DNA from: Eubacteriales bacterium
Lineage (GTDB): Bacteria; Bacillota; Clostridia; Oscillospirales; CAG-272
DNA length: 6,469 nt
Reading direction: 5' to 3'
Assembly (NCBI GenBank): GCA_028709565.1
Contig: JAQVWU010000176.1
Location: forward strand, 1 to 6,469
Each line of letters opens with the position of its first letter. Position 1 is the first letter of the stretch. Below the pieces are notes generated by a model that made no database searches, was not told the DNA's origin, and worked only from the letters and a program-made list of their open reading frames with translations. Positions 6,413 through 6,469 of the stretch are shown in pieces. The position numbers and the translations under genes were made by a program.

Positions 6413-6439
6413 GAGTTAAAGAGTTAAAGAGTTAAAGAG
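6413..6439. repeat. Short tandem repeat, GAGTTAAA x 3
   Basis: Three perfect 8-nt copies (6413-6436) are followed by a partial GAG. It lies in AT-rich non-coding DNA about 100 nt upstream of the tRNA promoter. No protein frame or known element explains it. Confidence 0.85.
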
Positions 6440-6469
6440 ATAATAGAGCAGTAGTTTATCATTGTGGGA

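Noticed and set aside
6413..6439. CRISPR array
   Set aside because: The units are 8 nt and directly adjacent with no spacers; it is a simple tandem repeat.

Overview
The window looks like a housekeeping stretch of a low-to-moderate GC Bacillota chromosome, probably a clostridial lineage. The evidence is a perfect CIRCE element before groESL, Gram-positive ribosome binding sites (GGAGG type), an FMN-dependent enoyl-ACP reductase (FabK) instead of FabI, and a MarR regulator heading fabH-acpP-fabK-fabD, the gene order known from streptococci and other Bacillota. Every supported gene lies on the minus strand, so transcription runs from high to low coordinates.

Region by region, in transcription order. 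At 6249-6469 there is AT-rich non-coding DNA with three perfect copies of an 8-nt tandem repeat and a full-consensus sigma-A promoter. It drives a tRNA-Thr(GGU) gene (6173-6248), which is followed by an intrinsic terminator. The groES-groEL chaperonin operon (5850 to 3895) follows, with its own sigma-A promoter and a CIRCE operator for HrcA. It ends at a perfect 17-bp bidirectional terminator. The 549-nt gap between groEL and the next gene (3346-3894) has no intact gene. It holds the groEL terminator, a decayed fragment that resembles the flavodoxin domain of an A-type flavoprotein (flavodiiron family), and the promoter/operator of the fatty-acid operon.

The fatty-acid operon runs from 3333 off the left edge: MarR/FabT-like regulator, fabH (ketoacyl-ACP synthase III), acpP (acyl carrier protein), fabK (enoyl-ACP reductase) and fabD (malonyl-CoA:ACP transacylase, cut by the window edge). 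FabD loads malonate on the ACP, FabH condenses acetyl-CoA with malonyl-ACP to start a chain, and FabK carries out the last reduction of each elongation round. The regulator probably tunes the operon through a palindrome in its own promoter.

The main oddity is that fabK and fabD, both normally essential, each contain one reading-frame break. On either side of each break the protein matches its family, including the catalytic histidine of FabD. This points to sequencing or assembly indels, or to very recent mutation, rather than old decay. The flavoprotein fragment also has a break, at a run of six A's like the one in fabK. I see no sign of a new defence, mobile or biosynthetic system here; the points worth a second look are regulatory palindromes and the frame breaks.
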